64,000 bases of DNA from Raphanus sativus (taxonomy: Eukaryota > Streptophyta > Magnoliopsida > Brassicales > Brassicaceae): assembly GCF_000801105.2 (NCBI RefSeq), contig NC_079516.1:25891043-25955042 (forward strand), read 5' to 3'. A program made the position numbers and the translations under genes. Each line of letters begins with the position of its first letter. Position 1 is the first letter of the stretch. Shown here piece by piece: positions 61,087-64,000 of this stretch. A model generated the notes under the pieces. It saw nothing but the letters and a program-made list of their open reading frames with translations. It did not search any database and had not been told where the DNA came from.

Positions 61087-61236
61087 GACCTTTGAAGAAT
61101 GGTGAGCAAGCGGTAGATGCAACGCCTTTCAAAATGTCACACTCACACTCACGAGTCACCAGACCTTTGAAGAATGGTGAGCAAGCGGTAGATGCAACGC
61201 CTTTCAAAATGTCACACTCACACTCACGAGTCACCA
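61087..61236. repeat. Perfect tandem duplication of 75 bp upstream of ALMT6
   Basis: Units at 61087-61161 and 61162-61236 read the same (gacctttgaagaatggtgag ... cacgagtcaccag) with no visible difference. The duplication lies 277-427 bp before the ALMT6 start codon, in the probable promoter. Confidence 0.9.
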
Positions 61237-61513
61237 GACCATGAAACTGCTCCTTTTGATATTTTTCAAACTGTCTTTACGTGAATATAAGACACGTACG
61301 CATTTAATCACCACATTGTTATTGGTCCACTCACAGGTCCACAAACTCCGTTTTCTTCCATTCTTTATTATACGAAAGGGAACAACAAATGTAAATACAA
61401 TAACTTGAAATTAGAAGGCATGCATTAATAGGAAAGAAAGTAAATGCAACGTACATACAAGTTAATCCCTCTTTGGCTCTTTGTATTTAAAAGACAATGA
61501 GGTTCTCTTTAAT

Positions 61514-63919
61514 ATGGAGAAAATAGCAGGCAATATGGCGTCATGTCCAGATCAAAGCAGAGAGGGGCTTCTCTCTCGGAAAGGATACTCAGGTTTCGGA
61601 TTTAATGACTCAAGCCGACGCTTCTGCGGGATCGGTAACTTATGGCATTCTGATCGTCGGAAGCTCTTCTTTGCCGTCAAGATGGGAATGGCTCTTGCCA
61701 TTTGCTCATTCGTCATTTTCCTTAAAGAGCCTCTGCAAGCTGCCAGTAAATTCTATGTCTGGGCCATCCTTACTGTTGTTGTGGTTTTCGAATATTCCGT
61801 AGGTATTTTATTCGATCTCGGATATTACTATTCGATTTTGGGGGAGGATGTTAGTAGTTTTTACTATTCGATTTTGAGTGTTCTAGGAAATTCAGTTCAT
61901 GACAATTTCCCCTGTGCAACAACCTAGTAAAATTTCATGACAGGTGGTTACTTCTATTACTAAATAGGAACTTACTAGTCCCCTGTATTTGGATTCTCAC
62001 TCTCTATGTTAACTATTCGACCTACAATTCAGCCGCGTAGGCCATGTCTAAGCATTTATTATCTCATAGACATTTGAATTAAACCAATATTTTAAAAATC
62101 TGACAGGTAACTAAACCAAAATTGTTTTGGGTTATGGTCAATATGGTTAGACCGTGTTTAATAAGATTCAAACGAATTTAACTTAATTCAATCATATAAT
62201 AAAATTAGAAATATATGTATTGTTAGTTGTTTTTTTTTTTTGAAAAAAGACTTTTAAAGGTGTTGTTAGTTAGCTTCTGTAATTTTTCCAAACTTAATTA
62301 AGTTATTAATCAAAATAGTTATGAAATAAAATTGAAGTACAAACCAAATGGAAATTAAATACTAAATCAATAATTTGATTTCAAATATAAAATATGTATT
62401 TTGATTTTGTATCTATCATAATGATTTATGAAAATTCAAAACAGTTTAATATAATAAAACTATTTATCATACTACATGGTTCTTTCATTGCCTGGTCCCT
62501 GGTGTTTGTTTAATTATCGCATTCTGTTACAAATTGTCCTTAGTAATCACAAATCAAAAAATAGTATAATAATTTAATTTTGGATTTTTAGCACTAAAAC
62601 TCCTCAACTAAATTTGTTTTAGGAAAAAACCCTCAAACTAAGTATTTAACGAAATAACCTCCAAACTAACTTTATTTAATGAATTAAACCCTCTCAGTTC
62701 ATAATTACCAGTAATACTGGTAAATCTTTAGTTTAGGAGTTTTTACATTAAAAAAAAACATAGTTGGGGGTTTTGTCATTAAAAAAAAACCAAAATATAA
62801 TAACATTATCTAAAAATTAGTAACTTTAATTTTCAAAATTAGTATTTTTAATTTATATAGATATGTGAGTCTGATATTTTTTTAAATCAACACTATATAT
62901 GTATAAATTAAAAATATAAAAACCCAAAAATAGAAAAAATTACCTAAAGCTTTACCTGTAATAAAAATTATCTAAAAATTAAAAATGTAAAAGACAAGAA
63001 AATATACCAAAAATTATATCTTATCTAGTAACTTTAATTTTCAAAATTAGCATTTTAAAAATTTCTATAAATATATGAGTCTGATTTTTTCTTTAAAAAT
63101 AAACATTATATATATATATATATATATATATAACTTTAATTATACATTTTTATTTATACATATATAATGATGATTTAAAAAAAGTCAGACTCATATATTT
63201 ATAGAAATTTTTAAAAATGCTAATTTTGAAAATTAAAGTTACTAGATAAGATATAATTTTTTATTATATTTACTTGTCTTTTACATTTTTTAATCTTTAG
63301 ATAATTTTAATACATGTAAAGCTTTAGAATTTTTTAAATATTTTTTTGGGTTTTACATTTTTAATTTATACATATATAATGTTGATTTTTTTTAAGAAAA
63401 TCATACTTATATATCTATATTTTTTTTAAATGCTAATTTTTAAAATTAAAGTTGCTAATTTTTAGTAATGTTATTATATTTTGAAATTTTTATTTTATTT
63501 TATTTTTAATGGTAAAATCTCCTAACTATGTTTACTTATCGTAAAAACCCATAAACTAAAGATTTACCAGTAGTACGGGTTACTACGACCTGAGAGGGTT
63601 TAATTCAATAAATAAAGTTAGGTTAGAGGTTATTTCGTTAAATACTTAGTTTGAGGGTTTTTATCCAAAACAAACTTAGTTGAGGGTTTTTTACATTAAA
63701 AATCCTTTAATTTTTACCCCAAAAAGACTTCCGTGTGCCACTCTTCTCATCCACTTAGATTCTTGCATGTTTAATTTGCAGGTGCAACGTTGGTCAAAGG
63801 GTTCAACAGAGCTTTAGGCACATTCTCTGCTGGGGGACTTGCTCTTGGCATCGCCAGGCTCTCTGTTTTATCAGGAGATCTCGAGCAATTCATAATCATC
63901 ATATGCATTTTCCTTGCAG
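61514..63919 (+). CDS. ALMT6: Aluminium-activated malate transporter family, ALMT6-like; first two exons, cut by window end
   Basis: Exon 1 is 61514-61802 ([57 protein letters not shown]) and exon 2 is 63782-63919 ([36 protein letters not shown]). Introns have GT-AG borders and the exon phases fit; a second donor (gttacc) follows at 63920. The rest of the gene lies beyond the window. Several hydrophobic helices are visible. ALMT proteins are anion channels; ALMT6 in Arabidopsis is a vacuolar-membrane malate channel of guard cells (family knowledge). Identity to ALMT6 is supported by remembered sequence and by position beside MLO8. Intron 1 is 1979 bp because a palindromic MULE has inserted. 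A 75-bp promoter duplication lies upstream. Upstream in-frame codons to 61481 lack an ATG. Confidence 0.92.
62573..63714. mobile_element. Palindromic Mutator-like element in ALMT6 intron 1
   Basis: Element 62582-63705 (1124 bp) has ends GGATTTTTAGCACTAAAACTCC and, reversed, GGATTTTTAATGTAAAAAACCC. It is flanked by a perfect 9-bp duplication TTTAATTTT at 62573-62581 and 63706-63714. The left arm (62582 to about 63110) and the right arm (about 63150 to 63705) are inverted copies along nearly the whole length, for example ctcaaactaagtatttaacgaaataacct on both strands. A TA run at 63110-63132 lies near the centre. It is non-coding. Confidence 0.92.
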
Positions 63920-64000
63920 GTTACCGCATTTCTTGTGACTGATACATAAGGTTTTTCTTTATGTAGATAACAACACTTTCTCTATGACCTGATCTATCAG

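Noticed and set aside
61087..61236. CRISPR-like or satellite array
   Set aside because: Only two directly adjacent copies, in a plant promoter.
62582..63705. Palindrome as an assembly inversion artefact
   Set aside because: The 9-bp target duplication exactly at both ends, and divergence between arms, indicate a real transposon.

Overview
The window is nuclear DNA from a Brassicaceae plant, most likely a Brassica-type genome. It is AT-rich, spliced genes are sparse, and transposable elements fill the rest. Three intron-containing genes match Arabidopsis chromosome 2 neighbours by remembered sequence: PILS5 (AT2G17500), MLO8 (AT2G17480) and ALMT6 (AT2G17470). They appear in that order, so this looks like the ancestral PILS5-MLO8-ALMT6 block, stretched by insertions. 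No database search was possible; gene identities rest on motif and family recognition.

Layout. 1-640: 3' part of a LINE reverse transcriptase gene, minus strand. 2084-3989: candidate Helitron. 4110-10908: a complete but dead Ty3/gypsy element with 5-bp target duplications, its gag split by a 1.28-kb solo LTR and its integrase absent. 13317-13833: copia-like solo LTR. 14590-15065: LINE piece at the ORF1/endonuclease junction. 15440-17524: PILS5, minus strand, nine exons, apparently intact. 19351-19925: small CACTA element. 20533-20792: Stowaway MITE. 21843-23536: Pack-MULE-like element with a glycine-rich insert. 23753-23950: hAT MITE.

27177-32061 is a wrecked L-type lectin receptor kinase pseudogene on the minus strand, split by a degraded MULE and another MITE. 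33623-35400 holds CACTA remnants. 36280-40250 is a dead PIF/Harbinger element (both genes) split by a 1.34-kb Helitron. 43370-about 45000 is a mitochondrial insertion with nad1 last exon and nad5 first exon. 45937-48169 is a Helitron mass with three successive 3' termini.

49427-52495 is MLO8, plus strand, fifteen exons, intact. 53630-56400 is the 3' half of a Ty3 chromovirus. 56990-57690 is a Cassandra TRIM whose LTRs carry 5S rRNA-like sequence. 57844-60712 is a 2.87-kb CACTA element packed with a palindromic subterminal motif. ALMT6 starts at 61514 and runs off the window end; its first intron holds a 1.12-kb near-perfect palindrome with 9-bp target duplications.

The three live-looking genes encode membrane proteins: an ER auxin-transport facilitator, a seven-helix MLO protein and an anion channel. 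Nothing in the window links them functionally; their neighbourhood is best read as inherited synteny. Almost every other coding-like stretch is transposon or pseudogene. No tRNA gene, functional rRNA gene or CRISPR array was seen.
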